Positions 11,172 through 23,627 of a stretch of DNA of 64,000 bases are shown here, piece after piece. The stretch is from Gnetum montanum. Taxonomy: Eukaryota; Streptophyta; Gnetopsida; Gnetales; Gnetaceae. Within the stretch, counting starts at the first letter, position 1, and the number at the start of each line of letters is the position of its first letter. Both the position numbers and the translations under genes were made by a program. The stretch spans positions 422,143 to 486,142 of the forward strand of contig MNCI01014441.1 of NCBI GenBank assembly GCA_015680685.1, given 5' to 3'. Under the pieces are notes generated by a model, which had not been told where the DNA came from, made no database searches, and worked only from the letters and a program-made list of their open reading frames with translations.

Positions 11172-12300
11172 TTAAATGTAGTATGGCTTGAGGTACAGGT
11201 GGTTAACAAGGTTTGCAAACTTGTTGCCATCTGCGTCGGCTAGCTTGAATGCCCCATTTTCATAGCCTTTCGTGACTATGAAAGGGCCTTCCCAGTTGGC
11301 TAAGAATTTTCTCACTAGCTCACAAATGGCCTTGAGGACCAGGTCATCCTTTTTAATCAATCATTGATGTAAGTTGCAATGATGCTTTTGCCATTGTTTA
11401 TCCTAGTACTATTCTATGCAGCCAAGTGTTTGGCAGCACTCCTCCTCTACAAAGTCAAAATCAACGATTCTGGACTCATTTGAGCCTCATATACAACATT
11501 TAAGAGGATCATCCAAAGTGATGGAACCTGCAATTTAAGAGGTAACACTACTTCAGATCTATAAACAAGACTATATGGAGTCTTACCTGTAGCTATTCTG
11601 CATGTCATATGATAAGCCCACAACACGTAGAGGATTTGCTCATGCCATCGCCTTTTGCTACTACTAAGCATCTTTTTGAGGAGGCTGATGATGACCTTGT
11701 TGGTTGCCTCTGCCTGCTCATTCACCTGTGGGTAGTATGGCGATGAAAAAGGGTGTTTGATGCCAATATTTTCACAAAAGGTTTTAGTCTCTGCACTACT
11801 GAATTGTGGCTCATTGTCAGTAACAATGGTCATGGGAAGGCCAAACTATGTTACTATGTTTTCTAGAATGAAGTGGAAAACCTGTTGAGATGTAGTCTTC
11901 CTAATGGGAATAGCTTCTACCCACTTGTAAAGTATTCGGTGACGTTAATGATGAAACTATGCCCTGCAGAAGACTTAGGTGTAATGGATCCTATGATGTC
12001 TAGTCCCCAACGTTGAAAAGGCCACGTGATCTGTGTAGGATGCAATTTAGTAGGAAACACATGTATAAGGTTTGCATGGTCTTGACATACATTGCACATC
12101 CTAAATTTGGCAAGGCAATCTCATTCTATGCAAGGCCAATAGTAACCTAAGCGTCTGATTTTTGCTACCATAGCCCTAGGGGATGTGTCCCTCACATAGT
12201 CCCTCATGGACTTCATCGACAATTTGTTGTGCTTTTTCCCCACTAACGCAAGCTAGCAATATTCCATTATAAGAGTGCTTGCATAAGGTGTTGTCTCCTA
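11172..12300 (-). pseudogene. Element B integrase
   Basis: On the minus strand this shows a zinc-binding part ending CNVCQDHANLIH (near 12,060-12,099), the first catalytic aspartate in WGLDIIGSITP, the second in VTDNEPQFSS, and the glutamate in NEQAEATNK (11,447-11,833). The C-terminal strand LANWEGPFIVTKGY lies at 11,172-11,360. All three catalytic residues are present, but at least three frame breaks (near 11,400, 11,850-11,917 and 12,100-12,176) split the domain. It follows the second RNase H directly. Confidence 0.85.
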
Positions 12301-13340
12301 TGAGGACATATTGCCAGGCTCGCTTTCTTATTGCATCCTTTTGAGCAGATGTCAAGTCATGTGGGTGTTCGCCATGTTGGAAGTAAGCTTTAATGTTGGT
12401 GTACCACTCTTGGATATCTATTGCACTTACAAATGCAATGTGCACCGCTTGAGTAATAGGATCTATGCATTCTATTATCGAGGCGGGCAAGGTAGCAAAC
12501 ACGTGTGATGGCACATTTAATGCTAATTTGGCTAGCACATCAGCTATAGTATTCTCATTACGAGGCATGTGTTGAATGTCTAACATTGTGAAATGCTTTA
12601 GTAGACTCTTGGCTAGATCATAATAAGGTTGTAAATGTGAAGCCTTGTAAGCATAGACTTCAGTGATCTGGATGATAACTAACTATGAGTTGCCTCAGAT
12701 CACTAAGTGTTGGATTCTTAGCTCTTGAGCTGCTAGAAGGCCCCTAAGGAGTCCTTCGCACTTGACTACATTGTTGGTGCAAAGGAATGCAAAATGATAT
12801 GCGAAAGGTCAAATTTCCCTAGAGGGAAATGTAAGAACTACAGTGGTGCTACCACCTCTTGTAGTCGAGGTGCCGTCAAAATGTAAACTAGCTTCAAAGT
12901 TAGATGATATAGGACTTACACTATTCATATGCTCATCTAGGAACTCGAGTTCTATTATTGCTTGATCATCAATGGGCAAAGTTATAAGCTGTGTGGCTAT
13001 TGCTTGACCCTTTGTTAATGATTGTGCCACATAGTGTAGATCGAATTCCACTATTATAACTTTCCATTGACCTATCCTACTGCTCTTGTATAAGTTAGTT
13101 GTGATAGCCTGAAGTATGTTGCTCTTGCATATGATGTTAACTTTACTGCAAAACAAGTTATGCCTCCACTTTTTGAGTGTGAACACTAGGGTAAGATAGT
13201 TTTTCTCTACCTCATTGTACTCTGCCTCATAAGCTATTAATGCATGGCTTAAATAGTAGACTGGGATTTCAGACCCGTCATCTCTTTTTTGACATAGTAG
13301 TGCAGCAATGGATGTGTCTGAGGTGGCAGGGTAGATGTAG
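12300..13340 (-). pseudogene. Element B second (archaeal-type) RNase H and connection domain
   Basis: The minus strand shows LHFDGTSTTRGG (first acidic residue; near 12,860-12,900), then CTNNVV (12,760-12,780), then the terminal motif RNENTIADVLAKLA (near 12,530-12,575). This set, FDG...TNN...N-x-x-AD, is the additional RNase H that plant Tat elements carry besides the RT-linked one. Stops near 12,690 and 13,190 break it. It lies between the RT-linked RNase H and integrase. Confidence 0.8.
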
Positions 13341-13346
13341 AAAGGC

Positions 13347-14678
13347 CTATCCCTCTATGGAGGGCAAAAGCTCTTTCTTTAGTTTATCAAAGGCTTGTTG
13401 ACATTGATCTGTCCACTCAAAGTTAACCCCCTTCTTGAGCAGGTGTTGCATGGGGTGTAGTTTTTCTGTCAACCTCACGATAAACCTTCTGATAAATTGT
13501 GCTCTACCTTGCAATCCACGCACCTCTTTAAGATTTGTAGACGGTCCTAGGTTGACAATGGCCCTCACCNACTCTTTAAGATTTGTAGACGGTCCTAGGT
13601 TGACAATGGCCCTCACCTTATCAGGGTCCACTCATATCCCTGTTTTTGACACTACAAAACCTAGCATGCATCTGTTTTCAACCCTAAAAATACATTTCCT
13701 AGAGTTGAGGCGCAGGTCGTGCCTATGACAACTTTGGAGAACTACATTTAGATCACTTGGATGATCAGTAGCTTCCTTAGACTTAATTGCTATGTCATCA
13801 ACGTAGTCATTCAGCCTTTCTAAGAGGTAATCACTGAAGAAGTATGTCATTGCTCGTCGATACATTGCTCCAGCATTTTTTAGCCCAAAGGGCATCATTG
13901 TGTAGCAAAAAGTCCCCCAAGGGATCATAAATGTAGTTGTCAGCTGGTCCTCTGGGTTGATGCAAATTTGATTATAGCCTGAAAAGCCATCCATAAAGGA
14001 CAGTAAGGCATGATCAACTATAGTATCAATAAGTTGATCGATACTAGGCAGTGGGAAGTTATCCTTAATTGTCACCCTATTTAAATCTCAAAACTCTATA
14101 CAAATTTGTATACTCCCGATTTTCTTAGGTACAACTACAATGTTTGAGATCTAATCTAAGTAATCGACTACCTGAATGATACCAGCCGGATAGAGTTTGA
14201 TGATTTCATTGCGTACAACCAAGGAAATCTCTAGTTTAACTTTGCAGGCTTTCTATTTAACTACTTTGACACATGGATCTAAGATAATTTTGTGTTGTAT
14301 GAGTCGTGGGTCTAGGCCCAGCATGTCTTCATATGACCACGCAAAGACTTTGACATTGTCACTAAGGACTTTCAAGATGTTTTGTTGCACTTGTGACTCT
14401 AGTAGGGAACTAACTTTTAATGTTTTTGCCTCACCTCTCGATGTAGTTATAGGGGTTTCAATAAGAGGGTCCTCAGTCACATCACCAGCCTCTAGGTCTA
14501 AGGCCTAGACCAAATGTTCAGGCCAATCTAGAGATGTCTCCAGGGATGCTACTATGTCATGAGTGGAGGATTCCAAGTCTATTAATTCTAAGCTTAAGGT
14601 CTTGTAAGCCTACCATGAGGTCCTGTCAGGACAAGGGGTATGTGGAGATCATTCTATATAGCCATTTTGGAGGCACTC
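13347..14678 (-). pseudogene. Element B reverse transcriptase with RT-linked RNase H start
   Basis: RT motifs on the minus strand are FPLPSIDQLIDTIV, LSFMDGFSGYNQI, MPFGLKNAGAMY, and the active site YVDDIAIKSK (13,632-14,075). The thumb/connection follows (13,347-13,631, GLQGRAQFIRRFI). An N at 13,570 sits between two identical copies of about 50 bp, a join artefact within this domain. Upstream, 14,253-14,480 encodes the conserved linker with KVFAWSYEDMLGLDP. Reading starts after a putative splice acceptor at 14,679-14,680. Stops at several points make this copy inactive. Confidence 0.85.
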
Positions 14679-14705
14679 CTACAAAATCATCAGATAAGCA
14701 AGCGT
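14679..14705 (-). promoter_or_regulatory. Putative 3' splice site before RT (element B)
   Basis: The minus strand reads CTTATCTGATGATTTTGTAG followed by GAGTGCC: a T-rich run ending TAG just where RT-side coding similarity begins. Element C has CTCTCTGTTTATTGGCAG before GAGCAAG at the equivalent place. Ogre elements are known to have an intron between protease and RT. No clear donor after the protease was recognised. Confidence 0.5.
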
Positions 14706-14769
14706 CAAGTGGTACCTATTTAATGGAGTAACATGCAATAAAATGTAGACAAGGTAATCATGCGATGCA

Positions 14770-15195
14770 ACATAATTGCCAGTTTAAGGTCATAGCAGAC
14801 CGCAACAATGCAAAATTATATTTTAATATTACCAGTTTAAGGTCGTAGCGGACCGTAACAATGTAATAATGTAAATTGAAGTTGCTAGTTTAAGGTCTTA
14901 GCGGACCATCACTGGGTTTTAAATGTGCAACGAATGCTAAAATTGCCAGTTTAAGGTCGTAGCAGACTGCAATCACATAACGTTGTAATTTGGAATTACC
15001 AATTTAAGGTCTTAGTGGACCATAACTGGATAACATCGTGAATTAAAGTTGCCAGTTTAAGGTCGTAGTGGACCATGGTGAGTTTGAAATGTAAAAAGAA
15101 TGCTAAAATTACCAGTTTGAGGTCATAACAGACTATAACTGGGCTACACTGTAAGTTAAAATTGCTAGTTTAAGGGCTTGGTGGACCGTCACTAT
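14770..15195. repeat. Tandem repeat block B2 (AGTTTAAGGTC-type), before RT
   Basis: Eight units of about 55 bp. Each has a core GCCAGTTTAAGGTCRTAGCR followed by GACC and a variable AT-rich tail. The block lies between the putative RT splice acceptor and the promoter of the antisense gene. Confidence 0.9.
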
Positions 15196-15361
15196 GCAAA
15201 ATTTGTAAAGATGAAGTGAAAATTCCAATGGACCCACTTACTATGCTGCAACTAAGTGCTACACTATAGCAGGGACATGCTATGCTATAGTAGTGCTACG
15301 CTACAGGGGTGTTCTGCGTTATTTGGGACATGGTAGTGACAACTTTTTTTACCGCATTGGC

Positions 15362-15369
15362 TATAAATA
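15362..15369 (+). promoter_or_regulatory. TATA box of the antisense gene (element B copy)
   Basis: TATAAATA on the plus strand, about 140 bp before the first ATG (15,501). A cluster of GCTATGCTAC-type palindromic motifs lies immediately upstream (15,240-15,310). Element C has TATATAAA at the corresponding place (30,100-30,107). Confidence 0.5.
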
Positions 15370-15619
15370 AGGGATTAGTCCATGGTAAACTTGTCATTTT
15401 CATTGTCAAAGCCAATACCGAGAGCATAATGGGGTCAAGCTTAGAGAGAGTGTAACAGGCGTAGCATAGCAGTTGATACAGCTGATTTGTGAGCAAGGCA
15501 ATGGTGCGCAAAAGCGAGCGCAGGCATTGAGGACCTACCAATGTGAACGAAGTGGAGCACACCCTACGACGCCTCTCCAAGGTAAGCGTTGAGGAAAGGT
15601 CAAAGGGTTCATCCACCCG

Positions 15620-16668
15620 GTAAGTGTTACGCTACCCTCCTTTGCTTTGTGTAACATGCCGAGTGGGATTGTCACTGTGATCACCATGTCTTGGTTGTTA
15701 CAGTCATCAATATTGTGGCTCTATAACTATTATTATTACCTTGGCCACCATAGCCATGGCAATTACTACGCTACGACTAGTGTGTGGCACTGTCCCAACC
15801 ATCATTGTTGATGTCCAATGTGGCATTACAGGGGATTTTGGGTGATTCTAGATGGCATAATTCTCGCTCAGTGTAGCGTAGCACCCATGGAGGAGGTTAT
15901 GGCTTGCTAGTTTTCTTAGGCAGTGTAGCGTGTGTCTAGCGTAGCACAACATATGTAGTGGAAGTTTTTCTTTTGGTTTGCATTTTATTTTGCTACCTTT
16001 TACACATTTAGGCAAGGTTGGGGCAACAAGAACGTTGTGAGTATTTTTCTTAGGCCACGTTGTTCTGGTCATTGTGACTATTAGACTATGTTACATTTTA
16101 GTTCCTATTACGCTATGCTGCTATGTTGGTAGGCCTATTACACTGCCACGCTGATAGGCCTGTCACATTGCTATGTTGTTAGACTTGCAACATTGCTATG
16201 CTATTAGATTTACTATGCTGCTACGCTATTAGACTTGTTGTTTTTCTTTCTACATTGCCATGCTTGTTACATGTTATGCTTATTGTACTTGTTACATTAT
16301 TGTCACATTGTTGCGTTTGTCGTACTTGCCACTTTGCTATGTTACATGGGGTGTGGTTGTCCTACTACCCTGCACATAACACAGCTATTACTATTGTGCA
16401 AAGTGTGGCTACTATGCTATGCTATACAAGACATGTATGCCACACTACATTATGTAGGGTGTAGCTGCTACACTATGCAGGGTGTTCCTACCACGCTACA
16501 CTATGTGTAACACCCCGCTACTCTACATGCCGAGTTTAGTTATATGTTATGGTGCCTATGTGTTACTGTTTTATGCCTAAGGGAAAATCTGTACATTAAG
16601 GGTTACGCTACGCTATTTGGTAATCGCCACTTGAATGTTGCACTAACGCTTTTTGTTGTATTGCACAG
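15620..16668. repeat. Intron 1 of the antisense gene, filled with GCTACGCTA-type repeats (element B)
   Basis: Dense short repeats of CTATGCTAC/TAGCGTAGC with occasional GTGTAGCGTAGC hairpins run through the intron, especially 15,870-15,950, 16,100-16,240 and 16,400-16,610. The motif is the same as in the element B LTR. The open stretches at 16,198-16,510 are low-complexity artefacts of the repeat. Confidence 0.75.
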
Positions 16669-17912
16669 GGTCATGCTAAAACCCATCTTGATCGTCCTTG
16701 AGCTAGTGGGAGTCCTGTGCTGCCTCAGCAAACCTATGGCCAACATCCCCCCTCCCCATGCACGGGTAGGGCATCAAGTAGTCTAGTTCCAAGAGGGTGC
16801 ATGACACTTCTTAGAGTTCCTCCTTCACCATTTTAGTGTGATCATGTGGTCACACTTATCGGCCAAAATAGTCGTCATACTTACCAAAATGTTGTTGCCC
16901 AAGGCAAACCGGGGCATTCTAAAGTTCATGGCTGATTGGTCGATTGAAGGCGAAGGGGCAGAAGGCTCAAATTAGTGCCCAAGGGGCTTGAGGCACTTAA
17001 GTTGGATCTGGGACATGCCTAAATTCAAATGCTACCATTTATACAACATGGTGTATGTTGCCCGTCACATGGGCAACTCCTTTCAGAACCCACCTGGAAC
17101 CATTTATTATGTCAGTGGGTGAGTCCTGTGAAGGTGTTTTAAACATGTTGTATGATTTGTCTTGCACTAGTCAAAAATTCTTACCATATTCTGTATGTGG
17201 CTAGGCTTTATATTGACAAGGATGGTCTTCACGGTAACATGGATATGTTGGCATTAGCCCAAACGGCTTTGTAAGAGTTCTCCTCTACCAGAAACATGTG
17301 TGATGGTGTTATAGAACAACTTGGGCTTGATTTCAAAACCTATCCAACTAAGTATGCCAAGTTCTATGGGAAATGTGAAGAAGATGGCTGGTTGGATAGC
17401 GAATGGGCATCTTGATGGCCACTTACCGTAGAAGACATTCTGGTGGAAATTCCACCATTTCCTATGCCATTTAGACCTAGTATGTTAAATCATGCATTTT
17501 TTTTTTATGTGCTCAAGTGACGATTTGCTTTTGCTTTTGCTAATTTTTGTTGCTGGTTATTGCAGTAGCAAGCGCATCCTAAGAGGTTACGGTGATCACC
17601 TCTGGGCATGATGAAACTAACCTCTTCTTCAAGTACGGGGAGGTGGACGAAACTCAAATTTGGCTTTGTAATGGGGCCCCAACCATCCTAGTTCACAAAA
17701 TTTAAGAGGTTGGGCTCATGGACTTATTCTTGGCAATAAATCCAAGTGTCCCTACTGCCAAAATTCTTTCCCTAGTTGATTTCTTTTCCGACACGGGTTC
17801 ACAATGTGCGGGTGGTGTTTGAAATCAATGACAAACTTTTTGTAGACCTTTTCGGTGTCCCCTTTGATGGCCTACCTATGGGGGAAAAGAGTAGCAAGGA
17901 TGTCAATCATTA

Positions 17913-18205
17913 AGGGGACATAGAGGAATGGTTGGGGACTAGCAAGGACCGAAAGGGGATTTATATCCACAAGGTCAAGCTAGCAGTGATCCAAATGGTT
18001 TACCCTATCTTCTATGCCTGTGCCTTTCCTAAGCTACTCTCCCAATGAAAAATCATTGGAGGGGACATAAAGGAATGGCTGGGGACTAGCAAGGACCAAA
18101 AGGGGATTTATATCCACAAGGTCAACCTAGTGGTGGCCCAAATGATTTACCCTGTCTTCTGTGCCTGTGCCTTCCATAAGCTACTCTCCCAAGGAAAAAT
18201 CCTTA
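17913..18205 (+). repeat. Tandem duplication of about 147 bp in exon 4 of the antisense gene (B)
   Basis: Two adjacent copies, each beginning AGGGGACATARAGGAATGGY and ending CTACTCTCCCAANGAAAAATC. They differ at a few positions. Element C has a single copy, so the duplication happened in the B lineage after the two separated. Confidence 0.85.
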
Positions 18206-20639
18206 GAGTAGAGCAAGCCTGGATAATGAGGGACGTTATGGAAGAAGAGACCCACTACAACTGGACAAAGTACCTTTTGGAAGGCTTGAGAGCTGAAATG
18301 GTCAAGCTTCGTGAGAATCTTGATTCCCATTTCAACGTTCACTATGCTTTCTTCATAGCTTACCTGTGATAGTTTGCAGAATTCCTGGTGGTCCATGAAA
18401 ATGGCACCTAGGTATAGTAGGATCATAACTAGATATCTAAGCCATGGATTTGCCAGGTTTTCTACACCACCCGATCCCAAGATCCCCTGAAAGCTATTGG
18501 GGAGTCACTTTTGATAACGACAAGGGATCAAGTGGGGCATACCTTTTGTGCCCCAGACAGTGTTGGAGAGGAACCTCCCATTAACATAGGCAATGTGTTA
18601 AGGGGGGCATGCCTCATTACAGAAATAGTGAAAACTAGGTTGCTATGTAAAAAGTCTCATAGTGTGGAAGAACCTCCCTGTACTACTGAAGAGAGGGGGA
18701 GAAAGCTACAAATCAAAGTTCGCAAGGTGCAACCCTCAGTTGGTAAGTGTGCTTAACTATTTGATTAGCATAGCACCTACTACATTGTGCTATGTTGTGT
18801 AGTGTAGCATAGCATAGTGCCTGTTTTGTGTTGGAGTATGCTGCTAATTTTGAACGTGTTTAATAGAAGAAGAAGGATAAGAGGTTTTGGCCCCTAAAGT
18901 AGGGGTGCCCATTGTAGAGGAAGAAGAGGCCCTGGTGGCATAGGAAGAGGCCCCTACTGTGGAGGAAGAGGCCCCTGTTACTGATGACCCTTTTGCAGAA
19001 TGTGCCTCGATACCTAAGGGACACATGAATGTTGAGGATGCCGCCACACTTTTGACTCAGTTGGAAGAAGAAGGGTTGCAATTTGATGCTGGTGAGTTTG
19101 ATCACTTGCTTGACAGTGTGTTGATGGGTGATCCCCCCGCTATCACTCCTAAGGGTTTGCTAGGTATGAGCTTTGCACTATCATCTATGTTGTTTCTCAA
19201 CTTCGTTGTTGTCATTTCCATCATTGCTAACATGTTTTATTGTGCAGCGAACACCACTGTTAATGCCCCCAACCCTTCTTCCTCAATCTGTCTCTGACCA
19301 TGGACCGAGACCCCTAATAAATTCACTTATATGGAGGGGGTATTTGATGATATGATCGATCGCCTAAGGTAAATCAATCCTGAGATAGGTATGTTGAAGT
19401 TACTACGTTAGGCTCTCTATGTTGTTTGCATTTTTTATTTTTATTTTTGCTATGGCATTGTGACTAATGCTTTCCCATGTGTGATCAATAGCTTCTCATC
19501 TCAAGTGGGATCCTGGGTAGGCTGTTGAGGTCAACACTATGCCTGAACTTCCTCCAGAGGTAGCCGAGGTGCCTCGTCATATATACAAGAAAATAAGTAA
19601 ATGTGCATTGTACTCGACATGCTCCTTGTGGGAGCGTAGGCATGTCAATGAGGACCTCTAGAAGAGGGTGCAAAAACTTGAGAAAGAGAAGGCTAGCCAA
19701 GCCATTGAGTTGGAGGACCTTCAATCCATAAATGAATTTTTGTTGATCCCTTGACACTCACGATAACAGTTGGCGTACAACTGTTCTTAACTATGCAAGA
19801 TATTGGATAGCCGTACAGAGTAAGAATGAGGCCACTCGCAAGATTATTGAACAACGCATGCAAATGGACCTTCTGGCCCAAAAGAACCAAGACTAGAAAG
19901 ACTATAGTGTAAAGGTGTATGAATGGGAGCAGGCACAAAAGAACCATAAGCATATGTACAAAATGAAGTATGCTGCCTATCGTAAATAATATTGGGATGC
20001 TTCCCTTGAGTTGCATACCCATAAGCTATTTCTCAATGTCATTGGCACTTCTAGGACCTACGAGAAGTTCATGCAATAGGTGGTGGTCAGTGAGTCTTTT
20101 GAAAGAGAAATGACCTTACCTTCTGGGGAGACCACCATCACCACCTTTTCTCTGGGACTACCCAGATGGACAGCAGTGGAGAAAGGGAAAGTTGCAGCAA
20201 GCGTTGATCTAGGAAAGAAAAATTGGGCCAACCTCACTGAGGAGGAGATCCTACAACGTCTTGCAGCTGGCATGGATAAGATACCTTTTGAAATGCACGC
20301 GGGGCCATCTCAAGTTAGTCATTCTTTATTGCTTCAAAGTTTATCTTATGAGAGCCTAGTATTGTTTTGATTTATTGTTTTATTTTCTATCTTGTGCAGG
20401 ATCCAAATGGAGGTGTAGGACCCAGTGGAACAGGAAATGGTAATGCTGACAAAGACTTGTAGCGTGGCAACGAAAGATTTTTTATTTTATTTTTTGAATT
20501 TAATTTTTTGTAAACATTATTATATGGACTAAAATTGAATTAAAAACATAATGTGAAATAATTTATTTCATTTTGGTTAATCTGTTATTATATATATATA
20601 ACTTTTAATGTGTTTGGGCCCCTTGAGGGCCTCTTGTTT

Positions 20640-21035
20640 TAGTTTTAGGCCATTTTGGGCTACGGCAATAGTTTAAGGCCATTTCGGGCTATTACTTAAT
20701 GATATAAATTTTTTTCATTTTTGTCTATTCTTTGAGAAGTGGAGTTGCCAGTTTTAGGCCTTAATGGGTCGCAATGATAGTTTAAGGCCATTCTGGGCCG
20801 TTGCTAGTTTTAGGCCATTTCGGGCCATGGCAATAGTTTAAGGCCATTTCAGGCCAAGCGGTATTTTAAGGCCATTTCGGGCCATGGCAATAGTTTAAGG
20901 CCATTTTGGGCTAGTGCAATAGTTTAAGGCCATTTCAGGTCATGGCAATAGTTTAAGGCCATTTCGAGCCAGGGCAATAGTTTAAGGCCATTTCAAGCCA
21001 TGGCAATAGTTTAAGGCCATTTCGGGTCAAGTGGT
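20640..21035. repeat. Tandem repeat block B1 (AGTTTAAGGCC-type), after protease
   Basis: About twelve units of roughly 32 bp with core AGTTTAAGGCCATTTCGGGC and the spacer CATGGCAAT. The block lies between the 3' end of the antisense gene and the end of the protease. Element C has the same sub-type of unit at the same place (35,262-35,610). Confidence 0.9.
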
Positions 21036-21329
21036 AGATAATTAATGCAAGCAATAGCCATGATGTAAATGGTGGACATAATGTGAATAGTAGACATGAT
21101 GCAAATGTGGGTAGTAGACATGATGTAAACAATTAAAATAATGTGAACAATGATTGTGATGCTAAAAAATTAACATAATGCAAACAATGAAAATGATGCT
21201 AAAATTAAGATGGAAGGACTTAAAAAATGTTAAAGCCAAGCCTTTATGGAATTGAATTAGAGGTAATCTCTAATTACACAATTGTTTCCTAACCCATCAT
21301 AGGCTAGGTAAAGCATATGACCAAGAGGC

Positions 21330-22110
21330 TTTGTTGTGGTATTCTTCTATGTCATTGTCTACTGTCTAAAAAGGCAACTTAGCCCACGTAGTTTCTTTAT
21401 CTAAGTCGGCGTTTTTGGCTAGCTCATCAATCAAGTAAAGGGTTTCAACATGAATAGACGCTTTGTTCTCAAAGATTACTATCTTTGAGCCCTACCATGT
21501 CAACATTGTTTATGGCTTGGGCAGCCGCTTCGTCACCGTAGATCACCACTTCCCCACCCACGTAGGGTATGTGGATCTCTTGATGTATCGGTGAAGAGAC
21601 AACCCTTAATTGGGCTAACCATGACCTCCCCAAGATCAGGTTGAACCCAAGCATCTCTTCCATCACAATGAACACCACATTTGTGAATTGGTCCCCTACC
21701 ACAAAGTTAATGTGGATAGTTTCCTTTACCACCACATGCGTCCCATTGAACGATTTCAAGCAGGAAGTTGCCATGGGCTTGATTTGATCGACCAAGCCCA
21801 ATTTGTCCACTATGGAAAATGGAATGACATTGGTAGCAGCCTCGTCATCAACATCTACCCTTCAAATCTTGTACTGGTTGACCTGAATTGTGATGAACAT
21901 GGGTTCCATTGTCACTTGACCTTTTTCAAGGTCATCCTTAATGGACTTATCGTGAAATGTCAAGTGTGCTGGCCACGATTCTTCAGCCATAGAGAGAAGC
22001 ATGACAGAGTGAAGTGCTTTCTCTTCGGCCGGCATGTTTTCATCAACCGTGATAGATGCTAACATGCAAACCGTGGCCTCACGATGCAACGTGGAAGTCA
22101 TTATCAAGTC
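21330..22110 (-). pseudogene. Element B protease
   Basis: Retropepsin-like domain read on the minus strand. The active-site run is VDVDDEAATNVIPF. Element C has VDDGAATNVVP, so the conserved glycine has become glutamate in B, which should inactivate it. Further conserved strands follow: SCLKSFNGTHVVVKETI and FNLILGRSWLAQL (21,469-21,810). A stop separates 21,862-22,107 from the downstream part. The C-terminal end (TTWAKLPF) is near 21,370. After this the minus strand enters the repeat block and the antisense gene rather than RT. Confidence 0.8.
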
Positions 22111-22409
22111 ATATAGGCTTAAAGTTGTGTTTTTCTACTTCAGGTGCTATTTGACTTATGTAAGGGCGTTGAGAAATTCCTGCCCACCATCTTGTTTTTG
22201 CTAACCCTTTCCTCCTTTATTCATCCTAGAAGATGAATCTCCTAAGGGGAAGTGGTTTTGGGTTGGCTAACCAGCTTTTTTGGCTTAACAGGCATTGATT
22301 GTGTATGTACGCTGCCACTAGTAGCTGATGATAAAGAGGTCATGGGGACTACAAACAAGGGGGTAGGCTTAGGAGGACCTAACGTAGTGCATTCCCTAGC
22401 CATCTTGTC

Positions 22410-23627
22410 TACTAAACACTCTTCATGCTTTTTTGGATGAAGAGGTTGTGGTGCAATTTTTGTTGCCTAGCTTTGGGTGGTAGAGGAGCTTGGATGTTTT
22501 GGTACCTTAACAACAAATGCTGCCTATTGTGTTGGCATGGGCAGTGGTGCAACTCTGAGCACAAAAGGTGAGGTGGATGTTTGACAAGGAACTTTAAGGA
22601 CAAATGGGGCTTACGATCTTGTTGTCATTGATGTTTCTGCATTACGAGGAGGCACACGCACCATGAATGGTTGCTGTGGTGGCTCAAGGTTATTGTCAAT
22701 GACGATAGTGTTGATTGTGTAACTAGCATTGTTAGCATTGAGGGGATATTTGTAAACATGCATTGATTGGTTTTCAGGGTAGACGGGATTACTCTCATCC
22801 AAGACCAGCTTGCCTTAATCAATCATGCATTGTATGTCATCTTTCAACGCTAAGCAGTAGTTTGTATCATGACCACAAAGTTGGTGATAGTCATAGAAAT
22901 GCTCTAACCTGAAATACTTTGGGACTGCAGGTTCATTAGGCATAGCCAAGGAGGGGTTTCGTAGAACTTTGCAGTACCTTTGATGGCGTTTAATTGCCTC
23001 CTCCAACATCTTTTTATGTTGTATACACCCAACTCCCAACAGTTGCTTCAAAAGTTTTGAAGGCTTAGTGGCTAAGGGGCTATACTTAAAGTGATCCTTG
23101 CACTCAAAGTTGGGCCTCGACTGGGTTGGTGCTGCAGGTGTTGATGTTGAGAACTGTCCTATGTTACTAGAGCTAGGTGTGGCATTAGTGGAAGCATTGG
23201 GTGCTGTGGTAGCATTTTTTTTGTTCTTGTTGTTAGGCTTACTTTCCTTGGCCACAGTAGCCACTGTTGTTCCACAGCCTTTCCTTTCTCTTTTTCTTTC
23301 TTGATGTGTGCATTTTTATAGGTGACATAGGCTAGGTCCCTACTGGCTTCAACCACATCCTGAATGCTCTTGGTTTCTACAAACGCTTGGCTGAGGGACC
23401 ACAGGGCCAGGTAGTAGAGCTTAGACTTAATGAAGTCATTTACTGCACCCTTAAAGATATCCAACAAATGAGCCTCTGCAATAGGTTCATATATTTTGTT
23501 TAAGGTGGTGCTCCACCGCTATATGAATCTCTACATAGATTCTAGCGGGTCCTGCTTGATGCTCATGAGCTGGTCTAATGTGACCTCTAGTTTTAGGTTG
23601 TACTTGAAGCAGGTCACAAATGGGCTT
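22410..23627 (-). pseudogene. Element B gag, C-terminal part (left of element C)
   Basis: Resumes at 23,627 with FVTCFKYNLKLE, the continuation of the retrotransposon gag domain split by element C. It then gives a charged, K-rich stretch (23,159-23,467) and a zinc-knuckle-like segment FYDYHQLCGHDTNYCLALK (22,815-23,264), where the first cysteine is replaced by tyrosine. Next comes a linker with repeated PFMVRVP / PFVLKVP / SPFVLRVAP motifs (22,440-22,680). Gag would form the virus-like particle. Several stops and frame changes are present. Confidence 0.8.

Larger units (their letters stand above)
15501..20462 (+). pseudogene. Antisense eight-exon gene of element B: FCP1-like pseudophosphatase / plant-transposon-type domain / coiled coil (decayed)
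   Basis: Opposite strand to gag-pol. Proposed exons are 15,501-15,619; 16,669-17,118; 17,215-~17,479; 17,566-18,742; 18,867-19,163; 19,248-19,388; 19,492-20,313; 20,400-20,462. Boundaries fit GT-AG sites and match the C copy (30,373-34,889). Exon 1 ends in phase 2 and exon 2 starts so as to complete the codon. Exon 2 begins LIVLELVGVLC, then FLEFLLHHFSVIMWSHLS and GNSFQNPPGTIYYV, the order of an FCP1/SCP-type HAD phosphatase. The nucleophile motif is ELVGV and the later DD pair is absent, so it would be catalytically dead. Exon 4 resembles the putative plant transposon protein family. Exon 7 is the coiled-coil region. In-frame stops (15,528; 16,786; others) and a tandem duplication show decay. 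Confidence 0.6.

Noticed and set aside
16198-16510. Two overlapping plus-strand open stretches of about 90 codons rich in Leu, Cys and Val
   Set aside because: They are translations of the GCTATGCTAC repeat inside intron 1 of the B antisense gene, with no conservation in C.
20640-21035. CRISPR-like array
   Set aside because: Units are degenerate, spacers are near-identical (CATGGCAAT), and the setting is a plant retrotransposon. It is an ordinary tandem repeat.
21688-22062. Plus-strand open stretch of 124 codons
   Set aside because: It is the reverse strand of the B protease and has no independent support.
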